Positions 49,103-57,911 of a DNA stretch of 64,000 nt are shown here, piece by piece. The notes under the pieces are model-generated. The model was given only the letters and a program-made list of their open reading frames with translations. It was not told the origin of the DNA and did not search any database. Both the position numbers and the translations under genes were made by a program. Positions within the stretch are counted from its first letter, which is position 1, and the number at the start of each line of letters is the position of its first letter. This stretch comes from Nitrosomonas aestuarii (GTDB lineage Bacteria; Pseudomonadota; Gammaproteobacteria; Burkholderiales; Nitrosomonadaceae): the NCBI RefSeq assembly GCF_003046585.1, contig NZ_QAAE01000001.1, positions 248,001-312,000 of the forward strand. Reading direction: 5' to 3'.

Positions 49103-49459
49103 CTATTCATCAAATTCATCGTCCAGAAAAGTGTCATCTGTCAGGTCATCGTCAACTAATCGTGTTTCGGTAGTTGTAGTCTCGCTGTTATCATGATTAA
49201 CTTGCCATGAGAAACTTAACCACATCAGGAATAACAAAATCAAAGAAAAAAGCAATAAGGATGTGTTCTTGTGCCATGAGATGCCTTCATGCGCTGCAAT
49301 ATTTTTTCCGGTATGGATGAAATTTTTCGATGATTCTAGTTTTTCCAAAGCAGCGCTACGTGCGGTTTGCAGTTTTGTTGCAGTGTTTTGGTTGATATTT
49401 TTCAAGTCTTGATTCAATAACCTGACTATTGTCTTACTTATCTGATCATCGTGATTCAT
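49103..49459 (-). CDS. DUF3619-type membrane protein
   Basis: The start is the ATG at 49459, which overlaps the sigma factor stop (ATGA). The 118-residue protein has a polar N-terminus (ISKTIVRLLNQDLKNINQNT), one membrane helix (LLLFSLILLFLMWLSFSW near 67-85) and an acidic tail rich in Asp/Glu/Thr. This matches DUF3619 proteins found next to such sigma factors in betaproteobacteria. It may act as a membrane partner of the sigma factor; no anti-sigma motif can be seen. Confidence 0.75.
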   Translation of the reverse strand: MNHDDQISKTIVRLLNQDLKNINQNTATKLQTARSAALEKLESSKNFIHTGKNIAAHEGISWHKNTSLLLFSLILLFLMWLSFSWQVNHDNSETTTTETRLVDDDLTDDTFLDDEFDE

Positions 49460-50037
49460 AATGTGATTCCTTTTTCTTTCAGAAGTATAGCAAGTGTATT
49501 CGCTGCGCGTGAGCAGTGTGTTTTTACACTTCCTTCTGAACATCCCATGACTTTGGAGGTTTCGCTTACATCCATTCCTTCCCAATAACGTAATAAAAAG
49601 GCTTCCCGTTGACGTGCAGGTAAAGCTTCCAGCGCTTTCTCAATAATTTTAATTAATTGCGACTGCTCTAGTACTAAATTTGGATTTTTACCATAACTCT
49701 GATCGCTTGGAGAGGGTAATATTTCCGAAAATTCATAATCGTAAATTTCTTTCTCGTTTTGGATTCGTTGTGGTGCAAATGTGGAAAGCAGTGAACTAAA
49801 TAAAGAACGCGTTTTTTGGCGCCGGTAGTGATCGTGAATGGTATTTTGTAATATTCGTTGGAATAGCGGAGGAAGCTCATCAGGAGGCTTGTCGGCATAC
49901 TTGCTGGTTAACTTCATCATTGAATCCTGTACAATGTCCAATGCATCCTGTTCATCACGTACAGCAAATAAGGCCTGTTTGAAAGCGCGCAATTCAACTT
50001 TCTCTAGAAAATCAGAAAATTCAGATCTTGTAGCCAA
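49456..50037 (-). CDS. RNA polymerase sigma factor, ECF-like
   Basis: The 193-residue protein has region 2 (FKQALFAVRDEQDALDIVQD, with DHYRR near 75) and region 4 (LPARQREAFLLRYWEGMDVS then GCSEGSVKTHCSRA, a helix-turn-helix). It lacks regions 1 and 3, like ECF factors. The downstream gene overlaps by 4 bases and codes for a DUF3619 protein. A 13-bp inverted repeat lies 53-116 bases upstream. Confidence 0.9.
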   Translation of the reverse strand: MATRSEFSDFLEKVELRAFKQALFAVRDEQDALDIVQDSMMKLTSKYADKPPDELPPLFQRILQNTIHDHYRRQKTRSLFSSLLSTFAPQRIQNEKEIYDYEFSEILPSPSDQSYGKNPNLVLEQSQLIKIIEKALEALPARQREAFLLRYWEGMDVSETSKVMGCSEGSVKTHCSRAANTLAILLKEKGITL

Positions 50038-50089
50038 GTAAATTAGCCTTTAAATTAAATAAACCGGCGACATAGTGGCAAATTTTATG

Positions 50090-50153
50090 ATCCTGCAGAT
50101 TCGTATTCAAAGAGTGCATCATTTGATTGTCTCGGGGCTTGAATCTGCAGGAT
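50090..50153. repeat. 13-bp inverted repeat upstream of the sigma factor gene
   Basis: ATCCTGCAGATTC at 50090-50102 is the exact reverse complement of 50141-50153. The 38-base gap is too long for a tight hairpin unless the inner bases also pair. TTTTTG follows on the plus strand, so it could end plus-strand transcription; alternatively it is an operator pair for the sigma gene. Confidence 0.45.
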
Positions 50154-50242
50154 TTTTGTGCACAAGAGATTAGTTTCATCTAGTCTGAAATGTTCGGAAC
50201 AGCTTCATCTAAATATGAGAGCATTGAATGCTCGAATTATTG

Positions 50243-50545
50243 TCAGAAATTTTCTTCCCCGCTTTCGATTCTTCGTTTCCATTTAATTGTCAGGTATGTT
50301 CCCAGGTAGGCACCAATAAAGGCAGCAAATATATATATCTGATTTTCTACATAATTAGTCACAGTGAATGAAGTAACCAGAATTATCATCGCTGACCAAA
50401 GCGATGCAGGGTGTGCTTTTCTTCCTTCTACATCAATAAAATAAAGAGTCCAGAAAACATCTGCAAGTGCCATTGCCATCATGATTAGTAAAAACTTCGT
50501 AACTGAAAATTCCATGTCAAAATCCTGCATATGGTGATAACTCAT
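50243..50545 (-). CDS. Small inner-membrane protein of unknown family
   Basis: The 100-residue frame has three hydrophobic segments (FLLIMMAMALADVFWTLYFI, ASLWSAMIILVTSFTVTNYV, IYIFAAFIGAYLGTYLTIKW). This resembles short membrane proteins of the DUF5698 or small-permease type, but I cannot place it. It is on the same strand as the DapF-like gene, 130 bases downstream, and might be the last gene of that group. Confidence 0.6.
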   Translation of the reverse strand: MSYHHMQDFDMEFSVTKFLLIMMAMALADVFWTLYFIDVEGRKAHPASLWSAMIILVTSFTVTNYVENQIYIFAAFIGAYLGTYLTIKWKRRIESGEENF

Positions 50546-50674
50546 TTTAAAGCTCGGAAGTGCATTTACATTGCTAGCCGTGTAAATGCTCAGTACGCTT
50601 TCTCTCAGTCAATTTTGCGATATAGTAATTTTCCGTGGCAACGTTAGTTCAGTTTAATGTGAGGCATACATTTT

Positions 50675-51511
50675 TTACATGCTTAACCATGCATAGTCTC
50701 GCGGCCAATGAAAGGTAGGTGATACAGATTTCGGGTGAAGTGTATTAACAAATCCGATAACCTTACCCTGATAGCGCGTCAGACCGCTGATTGATAAATG
50801 TCCGTCATTGTCTTTGATTTCAAGCCTACCTCCCAGTGAATGTGTGATGATCGGAAACGCTGTTCCGAAAACACGGGATGCAACAAAAGCACTTGCCGCA
50901 CTGCCGGTTCCGCAGCTTTGGGTGATATTCTCAACACCTACTTCATAAGTACGTACAGAAATACTTTCTTCATCGCGCCAGATAAAATTCACGTTAACGC
51001 CTTCCGGATGACCGAGGAATTCACATAAGGATTTTTCTTCCCGTAAGGATCTGCCCACAGCTCTTGCGGTTTCTTCATCAAGGCTGGAACCGATAACAAC
51101 GACATGGGGGACACCGGTAAAGACGAAGTGCAGATGTTGATCAATCTGTTGGTAACTGCGTGCCTCTCCCAGATTTACTTCAACAAGACCATCGTGCACA
51201 AACACATCCTTTTTGCCGTCACCGGTCAAGATTGAAAACCTGTCGGTGGGAATATAGGCATCACGGAAATAGCGCGTTGCACATCGTAATCCATTGCCGC
51301 ACATGGTTTCTTCGGTGCCGTCACTATCAAAAATCCGCATTGTAGGAAAATCCTGCTGTCTATCTACATAGAGAATGCCATCGGTATCATGCTGCGTCGC
51401 TAATGCATTTGCAATCTGCGCTCGGTCAAATCCCGCAAGAGGTGTTCTCATTTCATCGACCACCAAGAAAGAATTACCGCATCCATCCATCTTCGTTGCT
51501 TTGATTCTCAT
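50675..51511 (-). CDS. DapF-fold amino acid epimerase/racemase, probably not diaminopimelate-specific
   Basis: This 278-residue protein has the two-cysteine, PLP-independent racemase active site: C71 in MCGNGLRC and C200 in SCGTGSAAS. The length and two-fold lobes match DapF. The residues that hold the distal carboxylate in Haemophilus DapF, as I recall them (Asn64, Asn157, Asn190, Arg209), are changed at three places: FNADG is FDSDG (D62), GNPH is GVPH (V134) and YERG is YEVG (V191). Only the VN near 173 stays. So diaminopimelate is an unlikely substrate. It follows a GNAT gene and an ATP-grasp ligase gene on the same strand. The ATG at 51511 lies 10 bases after GAGG. Histidine-racemase-type DapF homologues of opine metallophores are a precedent. 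Confidence 0.85.
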   Translation of the reverse strand: MRIKATKMDGCGNSFLVVDEMRTPLAGFDRAQIANALATQHDTDGILYVDRQQDFPTMRIFDSDGTEETMCGNGLRCATRYFRDAYIPTDRFSILTGDGKKDVFVHDGLVEVNLGEARSYQQIDQHLHFVFTGVPHVVVIGSSLDEETARAVGRSLREEKSLCEFLGHPEGVNVNFIWRDEESISVRTYEVGVENITQSCGTGSAASAFVASRVFGTAFPIITHSLGGRLEIKDNDGHLSISGLTRYQGKVIGFVNTLHPKSVSPTFHWPRDYAWLSM

Positions 51512-51645
51512 TGTCTTATCGCCTCATGCGCTGGAATAAAAAATTGGCTACAAATTGACCGGGGTATAAATATTTCTAATTATGGGTAGTTCAAATTTAG
51601 GCGGGTTTTCCGAAGAAGATCCTGAAGTGATCATTATTTAAATAT

Positions 51646-52104
51646 TCAGTAAGGTTTATAACCCATCCGTCTTGTCAGATGCGCCTGCGCCACGCCTGAA
51701 ATAAATTCATCCTGAACAATACCTGTAAGTACAAATCCATTCTTGAGGTAGAAGCTCAAGCTCTCGTTTGCATCAGCATCTGTAGTTACATTCAGGATTC
51801 TTCCTCCTTGTTTCTCGAGTTCGACAAAGATGCCATCCAGCAGTAGTGAGCCATATCCTTGGCCGCGATGATTTTTGTCTACAGCGATGGTAAGTAAGTG
51901 GTAGGTATCAACCGTTTTTTTAACAATCACATAGCCAACAGGATGTTCGTTGTGCATCACACAGATACCAAAACACTTGCCGCGCTTGATATCCTCAAGT
52001 TCATCATTGATGTCAGATTGGTACATGGCACCAATGTCCTGTAGGGCGATCTTCACAAGGTCTGGGTAAACGTTTTCTGAGATAGGCACGATTACGGTTT
52101 TCAT
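51646..52104 (-). CDS. GNAT-family N-acetyltransferase
   Basis: The 152-residue protein has a GNAT fold: LLTIAVDKNHRGQGYGSLLL contains the acetyl-CoA loop RGQGYG near 91-96, and ANESLSFYLKNGFVLTGI is the C-terminal motif. Its ATG overlaps the stop of the ATP-grasp gene (ATGA), and AGGAGA lies inside that gene's end. The two proteins are therefore probably made together. The substrate could be the amino group of the ligase product or precursor (inference). Confidence 0.88.
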   Translation of the reverse strand: MKTVIVPISENVYPDLVKIALQDIGAMYQSDINDELEDIKRGKCFGICVMHNEHPVGYVIVKKTVDTYHLLTIAVDKNHRGQGYGSLLLDGIFVELEKQGGRILNVTTDADANESLSFYLKNGFVLTGIVQDEFISGVAQAHLTRRMGYKPY

Positions 52105-53201
52105 TGTTCTCCTGCCCGTTTGCCTAAAAGTGTATACGTCCGGTCCTGGTAGATGATCGTGCCAGCTTTCGCAACATTATTAATCACAGAATTTGCCAGA
52201 TTCTCAAGTAATTCGGTCTTGTCAGCGAATCTTGTCGGATATGACTTGGTGAGTCGTTGTGCTGCTGCATTTACGATCAGTGCAACCATGTCATCATGTT
52301 TGATACCTGCATGGCGGCACATGTTGGTAAGATCAGCTTCTGTTGGATGGATGCCGGGAATGACATTGGCTTCAAGAAAATAGAGTTGGTTATCCCGTTC
52401 ACGAAAATCCATGCGGTTATAATCACGTACTTCCAGCGCTTCATGTGCTGCAATTGCAAACTTAGCAAATTGTTTTGCTCTGTCAGTCCAGTCAAGATGC
52501 GAAATATAAGGGTTCTCAATATCTTTTACATGTGGATCACGTACTTGTGGTTGCCCTGGAATCTTGGCAAAGTCAATCTCTAAGATCGGTAGCATATGGT
52601 TCCCGATAAGACCTACCGTATATTCATTTCCAGGTAAAAATTCTTCGACCAGTGCAGGCTGATTGAACTGTGTGTAGATCGACTCAACGACTTCATTCAA
52701 TTCCAGCGTGTCGTTTACTTTACTTTTCTGACTGATACCAATGCTTGTTCCTTCACTGCAGGGTTTTACCATCAGGGGAAAGGACAAATCCTTAAGCTTT
52801 TCTCCTGGTTTCATAAGTTGAAATCGCGCAGTCGGCACAGCATCATACGCGACGATTTTTTTTGCTGTTGCTTTGTCCATTTTGTTGATAAATGTCTTTG
52901 GACTACTGCCTGTATACGGAATATGCAGGTGTTCGCAAAAGAATGGAACTATGGCTTCACGTAATTCCTTTTCATCGAGACCTTCGGCATTATTAAACAC
53001 AAGGTCAATGCGATGCCTGCGTTTTTCGAGTTGAAAATAAATGTCGGGACCTACATCAATCAGTTCAACATGTGCGCCGGTACGTTCCAGTGCGGCCGTC
53101 ACGGCTTCAATGGTGGCAGGACTTTCAAATTCACCATATCGTTCATCTTCCATACCCGGTTTTCTAACGTTACAAGTATAAGCAATATTGAGTTTTTTCA
53201 T
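52101..53201 (-). CDS. ATP-grasp ligase of the D-alanine-D-alanine ligase type
   Basis: This 366-residue ATP-grasp protein ligates a carboxylate and an amine at the cost of ATP. Motifs follow Ddl order: DLVFNNAEGLDEKELREAIV (near 72), PYTGSSPKTFINKMDK, MVKPCSEGTSIGISQKS (ATP-binding), PALVEEFLPGNEYTVGLIGN and the Mg-binding DFRERDNQLYFLEANVIPGI, then HPTEADL. Ddl usually has HGxxGEDG and NTxPGMT; the changes here (FNNAEG, NVIPGIHPTE) set it apart. It starts the group with the GNAT and DapF-like genes. No strong ribosome binding site is seen. Confidence 0.87.
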   Translation of the reverse strand: MKKLNIAYTCNVRKPGMEDERYGEFESPATIEAVTAALERTGAHVELIDVGPDIYFQLEKRRHRIDLVFNNAEGLDEKELREAIVPFFCEHLHIPYTGSSPKTFINKMDKATAKKIVAYDAVPTARFQLMKPGEKLKDLSFPLMVKPCSEGTSIGISQKSKVNDTLELNEVVESIYTQFNQPALVEEFLPGNEYTVGLIGNHMLPILEIDFAKIPGQPQVRDPHVKDIENPYISHLDWTDRAKQFAKFAIAAHEALEVRDYNRMDFRERDNQLYFLEANVIPGIHPTEADLTNMCRHAGIKHDDMVALIVNAAAQRLTKSYPTRFADKTELLENLANSVINNVAKAGTIIYQDRTYTLLGKRAGEQ

Positions 53202-53922
53202 GGTTGAGGCAAAGTTGATAAAATTAAACCTGTCTTTCAGGTGAACCGGGTCAAGTCAATAAATATTCAGAAAGAACCTCCATCGGCCGATTAACAAAAC
53301 ACATGATCATGCTCAACATTGATATTAATTTATAAAGTTAGACATAAGAAGGGGTTTCATAGGTTGGAATCATTTCTGTAAAATTTTTAGAGCACCACAT
53401 ATCTTCGAGGCAGAATGGTAACGCTACATTAACGTTGCGTTGTTCAATCGGTTTACATAAAAAAATAAAATTGTTAACGACAGTAGTGTGAACTTCTTTG
53501 ATGGTGTAGTAATGCTGATTCAATGAAGAATTTTCGTTTAGAAACTACTGGCTAAGCAATTGTTCCTTATAACTATTGTCTATTTGTGGAAAATTTCTTA
53601 GTGTTTATGTGCAGCTTTAGGCTGATATTGATTGATTGGCTGGTAGTTCAGAATGATTCGTAGCCGGCGATCAGATGCCACACGGCGGGAGAGGTGGTTG
53701 TTAACAGGTGCAGTCAAATCTTTGGTGATATTGATATCCCTGCCATTTGTTTTGGTATAAATTGATTGTTAACGTAAAAAATCAGCTCTGGTGTCTGGTG
53801 TAAACAGAGTATTTTAATCTGGACAGTGTAGTGAATTGCAGGCCGGTATTAACTTTATGCCATATGGCTAGTTTCTGGGGACGCACTGCGACTGTTTTTT
53901 TCAGGCGCAGTGCCATTGATAA
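53202..53922. other. Gene-poor region with a decayed minus-strand frame
   Basis: There is no intact gene over 721 bases. A minus-strand open stretch, 53768-53598, codes for a basic, protein-like tail (NNHLSRRVASDRRLRIILNY, ending AAHKH). It has no start codon, and an upstream piece in other frames (53880-53770) also looks protein-like. Together they suggest a frameshifted small gene. A further 61-codon frame (53523-53338, TTG start, no ribosome binding site) is not supported. Confidence 0.4.
53598..53768 (-). pseudogene. Possible remnant of a small gene
   Basis: The 56-codon open stretch ends with a TAA at 53600-53598. Composition is natural (INITKDLTAPVNNHLSRRVA), but there is no initiator; just upstream (higher coordinates) the reading frame stops and appears to continue in another frame. 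Family unknown. Confidence 0.3.
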
Positions 53923-55560
53923 TCAAAGTCTGGGAGCAATATGTCCGGTTACATCCAGCGCATCCTTGGCATCACTCCAGTTGACGGTATCTTCAACAAA
54001 ATAGTCAAAAGTGCGCGGCATCGCACTTTTTGTTTTTTCGTTATAGTTGATAATGTCCAGAATAAATAAGCTGCGCAAAACACCGCGGCGGCGATAGCCG
54101 GTCTTTTTTCTGGAAACAATCTGATCCCGCCAGGTACCGAAATTGATATAGGTTACCGGGTACTCAGTGTTCAGATTAGGTTCTTCCTGCAACGGTTTGT
54201 GGGTATGCCCTTCACCGTGAATCTGGAAATTGTAGTGACGATATATGGGCAAAAAACTGGGGAATGTTTTCATCACCGACAGCTTGACACTGGGTTGTTG
54301 CATTCTGTCGAAAAATGCCAGAATACGCATCAGAGCAGCAATTGATTTAATTTCTAGTCCATGGCCAATTGATTTCATGATTTCCAAAATACGCTTGGCA
54401 AGCTTGAGCCCTTTTCTGCGCAGCGCCGGAGAAGACTGGTAAGTAAAGTCCCAGCTGAGCCATTCAAGAATGCATTCATATAGTGTGTCTTCAATGATGT
54501 CGATAATTTTTTGATCCTTGTTCTGCTCGCGCATTTTCGCTGCTTCTTCCAGTACCCTATTGACAGCGGCGTAAGTCGGACGGTAAAGATCCAGTTCATC
54601 GAGAATACTGTCTAGGCGCGGGTCATTGCAATTGGCGTCATCCAGTTTTTTCTTGGCTTTATATATAAAGGTTGACAATACCCCGGCGGCAACCGAGTCA
54701 CCGAAACAAGGTTCGAAAAAAGGTGAAAATTTCAATTGCTGCCAGGTTTCAATTTGCCAGCCGTTGGCAACTTTCCAGCCGGGTCGGCCTTTTTCTGCTT
54801 TGATACGGCGACTGTTTGCTTCATCACGCCATTGTCCATGCGTGGTAAAAAACCGAAAACCGGTATCACCATAGTAAAAAGGTAGATACGGTGCTTGATC
54901 TGGATCTAGAAACATGATTTCGTCACCGTACATGCGACCCAGCATTCTGCGTTCTTCTTCTGGAATTTGACTGACATTGCGCCCCAGTCCTTGTTCGTAA
55001 AAATACTTTAATGCTTTTGGATCACAAAACAGCTCCTTGTCATGATTGCCGATCGTGATCACTATTCTGGCCGAGATATTGCTGAGTTGGTTTTCCTGTC
55101 TGAGTTTGCTTTCCAGTTCACGCAGCCATTGGAAAAAGTATGCATGCTGATTTTCTACGATATCTTGAATAATGGCATTGACGACAGCGGAAAATTCTTC
55201 TTTTCTATTCCGTTCCCATGGATAGATAGGCGGCTCATGCGCTGCCCATTTACTGCTGCGGATCATATCGACGACATCGCCGTCCAGCACAAAGACAAGC
55301 TCGTTAATGGCATATCGAATGCAGCGCTGCTTTATGGTGTCGTAAAAGGAATTCCAGATCGCATCATTTAAGTTCTGGAATCCAACCGTGCCATCTGTTA
55401 AATGAATATCGCTAACACTGACGCACAGGCGATTGCCTCTGTCCTCAGGCGGTTCATTGACTTCAAGTGTACGTCGTTCAACTTTGCCAAGACCTATGGT
55501 TTTACACATTTTATCTATGAGTCCGGTTTGTTGCTTTTGATCAGTCTGACTGGAATTCAT
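53923..55560 (-). CDS. Large metallophosphoesterase (calcineurin-like)
   Basis: This 545-residue protein has the five metallophosphoesterase blocks: SDIH at 50-53, GDVVD at 94-98, GNHD at 171-174, THGQ at 240-243 and GEGHTHKP near 460. Two metal ions are expected at the active site. Between blocks four and five lies an insert of about 200 residues, mostly helical, with many charged residues (for example AKMREQNKDQKIIDIIEDTL). That is much longer than in typical members. It has no signal peptide, so it is probably cytoplasmic. Substrate unknown. It stands alone with unassigned flanks. Confidence 0.85.
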   Translation of the reverse strand: MNSSQTDQKQQTGLIDKMCKTIGLGKVERRTLEVNEPPEDRGNRLCVSVSDIHLTDGTVGFQNLNDAIWNSFYDTIKQRCIRYAINELVFVLDGDVVDMIRSSKWAAHEPPIYPWERNRKEEFSAVVNAIIQDIVENQHAYFFQWLRELESKLRQENQLSNISARIVITIGNHDKELFCDPKALKYFYEQGLGRNVSQIPEEERRMLGRMYGDEIMFLDPDQAPYLPFYYGDTGFRFFTTHGQWRDEANSRRIKAEKGRPGWKVANGWQIETWQQLKFSPFFEPCFGDSVAAGVLSTFIYKAKKKLDDANCNDPRLDSILDELDLYRPTYAAVNRVLEEAAKMREQNKDQKIIDIIEDTLYECILEWLSWDFTYQSSPALRRKGLKLAKRILEIMKSIGHGLEIKSIAALMRILAFFDRMQQPSVKLSVMKTFPSFLPIYRHYNFQIHGEGHTHKPLQEEPNLNTEYPVTYINFGTWRDQIVSRKKTGYRRRGVLRSLFILDIINYNEKTKSAMPRTFDYFVEDTVNWSDAKDALDVTGHIAPRL

Positions 55561-55841
55561 CGTATATGCTCCTTTTATGCTTATGCCAAATACGTTTAAA
55601 ATATCCGGAAAGTACGTGTATCATTTGAAAATGAATGCCTTTCTGAACAGCGTAACCTGGTGGTTTTTTCTTTTTCATGCAATCTTTTAGAATTTACCAG
55701 CTTTCGGGAAACAGGTGTTAAGTGTTTAATCCGATACCGATGCAGATAGTACGATCAATAATTTTTGATACTGTGATGTGATGCAGAAAAATTTTCAACA
55801 GCTTGTTCGTGCCAGTATTATTGACAATTAGCATGATTTCT

Positions 55842-56279
55842 ATGACCGTTCGGATTCGACCTGTTGAACATTCTGATTACGACTGGCTGCTAGACCTTCA
55901 TCATACCGTCTATCGTGAATTGATTATAAAAGAATTTGGATACTGGGATGATGATGAAGAACTTGGATTGTTTCTTGAAGCCTGGGAGACAAAGAAAATC
56001 GATATCATTATGAAGCAAGGCAATTCTGTGGGTATGTTTATTATCGATAGTAAAAATGATTATTTGTGGCTGGATGAAATTCAAATACATCCGCAATATC
56101 AAAACCAGGGTATCGGCACAGAAGTTATTGTGCAGCTCATCCTGCGCGCACGAAAACTGAGTTTGCCGTTGCGTCTGCGCGTATTACACGCCAACCAGGG
56201 CGCGTATCGGTTGTATCAAAAACTGGGGTTCCGACAAATCAGCAGTGCAGCGCATCACAACGTGATGGAATTGAGTTAG
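55842..56279 (+). CDS. GNAT-family acetyltransferase
   Basis: With the ATG at 55842 (MTVRIRPVEHSDYDWLLDLH) the protein has 145 residues; an ATG at 55833 adds three. The acetyl-CoA site is IHPQYQNQGIGTEVIVQL (QNQGIG), followed by LRVLHANQGAYRLYQKLGFR. Some distance before it is DDDEELGLFLEAW, acidic. The fold is clear, the substrate is not. It stands before the DCC-family gene with a 118-base gap. Confidence 0.87.
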   Translation: MTVRIRPVEHSDYDWLLDLHHTVYRELIIKEFGYWDDDEELGLFLEAWETKKIDIIMKQGNSVGMFIIDSKNDYLWLDEIQIHPQYQNQGIGTEVIVQLILRARKLSLPLRLRVLHANQGAYRLYQKLGFRQISSAAHHNVMELS

Positions 56280-56397
56280 CCCTGCATCGGCTGGCATTAA
56301 CAGTTTGTTGAAAAAATTTTAAGGAGTCAGCTTCAGCTCCAATTTTTCCAAGAATATTACTTCATCGTTTCATCAGTTATTTTCAGGGAGAGCGCAT

Positions 56398-56769
56398 ATG
56401 GATCAAAGCAACAGGAAAATTACTGTTTATTATGATGGCGCCTGTCCCAGTTGTGTAAAGGACCGGGACAGTTATGAAAAAATGGCCGGTAAAGCAGGGG
56501 AGGATGTATGCTGGTTTGATATTACCGGACAAGATACGCAATTGCGTGGAATCGGAATTGATCCCCATAAAGCGATGACCGAATTGCATGTGCGTGATGA
56601 GCATCAGCGGGTCGTGTCAGAACTGGATGCCTATATACTGTTGATGCAACGGGTACCGCGACTCAAACCGCTGGCCTGGTTGATCAGTTTGCCGCTGATA
56701 CGGCCAATGTTGTCGACTCTTTACCGACGGATGGTCAGAAAACGCCTGAAAAGAACTGGACGTATGTAA
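56398..56769 (+). CDS. DCC-family (DUF393) thiol-disulfide oxidoreductase-like protein
   Basis: The 123-residue protein has the DCC signature YYDGACPSCVKDRDSY near 11-26 (D-x2-C-x2-C), a thioredoxin-like fold mark. The region SELDAYILLMQRVPRLKPLA and then LPLIRPMLSTLYRRMVRKR matches the C-terminal half of the family. CAGGGAGAG lies before the ATG. Function is unknown for the family; a redox role is likely. It ends 2 bases before the convergent GGDEF gene. Confidence 0.87.
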   Translation: MDQSNRKITVYYDGACPSCVKDRDSYEKMAGKAGEDVCWFDITGQDTQLRGIGIDPHKAMTELHVRDEHQRVVSELDAYILLMQRVPRLKPLAWLISLPLIRPMLSTLYRRMVRKRLKRTGRM

Positions 56770-56771
56770 AC

Positions 56772-57911
56772 TTATTTTGTGGTGATAATCCGGTTGCGTC
56801 CAGATTCCTTTGCTTCATAAAGATGTTTATCTGCAGCAGACATATAGCTGTCTATGGTATCGATTTCATCAGGTATCCTGGTGACTGTACCAACGGTGAC
56901 CGTCAAATATGGTGAGACACTGCTGTATTTATTCGGAATATGCAGGCCCTCAATTTCTTTTCTGATAATTTCAGCAAATTCTGCAGTGCCGTGTATGTCC
57001 AGGTTGGACGAAATAATACCAAATTCTTCACCGCCAAGCCGAAAGGCATAATCACCGGGGCGCTGACAAATTATTTTTAATTGCTGGCTTATCCTGATCA
57101 ATATGTGGTCGCCTTCGCTATGTCCGTAATTATCATTGATTTGTTTAAAAAAATCGATGTCGATGAAGATAAGTGCTAAAGGTAATTTTTCCCGTCTTGC
57201 CCGCTTGAGTTCGCGCATAAATATACTGTTAAAATGTCGGCGATTATACAGATCCGTCAACTGATCGGTAATGGAGAGCGACTCCAATCGTAAATTAGCT
57301 TTTCGCAATTGCTTATTGGTTTTGTGCAGCTTCTTTTCAATTTTCTGCCGCGCGTGACTTTCACGGATGAGCGCCAGTGTCCGGGTGGATAAACTGTCAT
57401 ACATCTCCATTACGGTTTCGATCAGAATTCTGATTGAGCCGTTCATTTTTTTGTCGGCGGCAATCTTGGCTTCTTCAAGCGGCATCCCTTTGTGAATATT
57501 TTCAATGCACAGTGCCATGCGTTTATCATTATCCATAATATGGAATGCCAGCCAACGAATGAGGAACAATATGATGCATTCAATGATTTCTGTCTGTGAT
57601 TTATTGGTTTCCTGCTCTTTGATTTCGATCACTTTGGGTAAAAAAAATGAGTGACTGAGCTGGTGGGACGACAGCCACGAATCATCCCCAAAGTAGTCTA
57701 CCCAGATCGCCTCTTCCATTTGAAAATGATATTCAGCATATTTTGCCAATTCACTAAAAACATGATTAATTTCAATCGGGTTGTCTCGCGTAATTGTCGA
57801 GGCCAGTTCATTTAACAATGAAATGAGCATTTTGTGTTGTTCATCGATTACTTCAATGCCTATTTCAAAATTTTTATTCCATGGAAATACTTCGAATTTA
57901 TTCTGAGGCAT
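56772..57911 (-). CDS. Bacteriohemerythrin-GGDEF diguanylate cyclase
   Basis: The 379-residue protein has two parts. Residues 10-135 form a hemerythrin domain with iron ligands H26 (DEQHK), H62 and E66 (YHFQMEE), H83 and H87 (SHQLSH), H124 and D129. A linker with a coiled-coil look (KKLHKTNKQLRKANLRLESL) leads to a GGDEF domain, with the active site RLGGEEFG (GGEEF at 293-297) and the inhibitory I-site RPGD at 284-287. The protein can bind O2 or NO and make cyclic di-GMP, so it likely tells the cell about oxygen. No membrane segment is present. Confidence 0.93.
   Translation of the reverse strand: MPQNKFEVFPWNKNFEIGIEVIDEQHKMLISLLNELASTITRDNPIEINHVFSELAKYAEYHFQMEEAIWVDYFGDDSWLSSHQLSHSFFLPKVIEIKEQETNKSQTEIIECIILFLIRWLAFHIMDNDKRMALCIENIHKGMPLEEAKIAADKKMNGSIRILIETVMEMYDSLSTRTLALIRESHARQKIEKKLHKTNKQLRKANLRLESLSITDQLTDLYNRRHFNSIFMRELKRARREKLPLALIFIDIDFFKQINDNYGHSEGDHILIRISQQLKIICQRPGDYAFRLGGEEFGIISSNLDIHGTAEFAEIIRKEIEGLHIPNKYSSVSPYLTVTVGTVTRIPDEIDTIDSYMSAADKHLYEAKESGRNRIITTK

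Noticed and set aside
53338-53523. 61-codon minus frame with TTG start
   Set aside because: No ribosome binding site and no family; kept only as part of the intergenic note.
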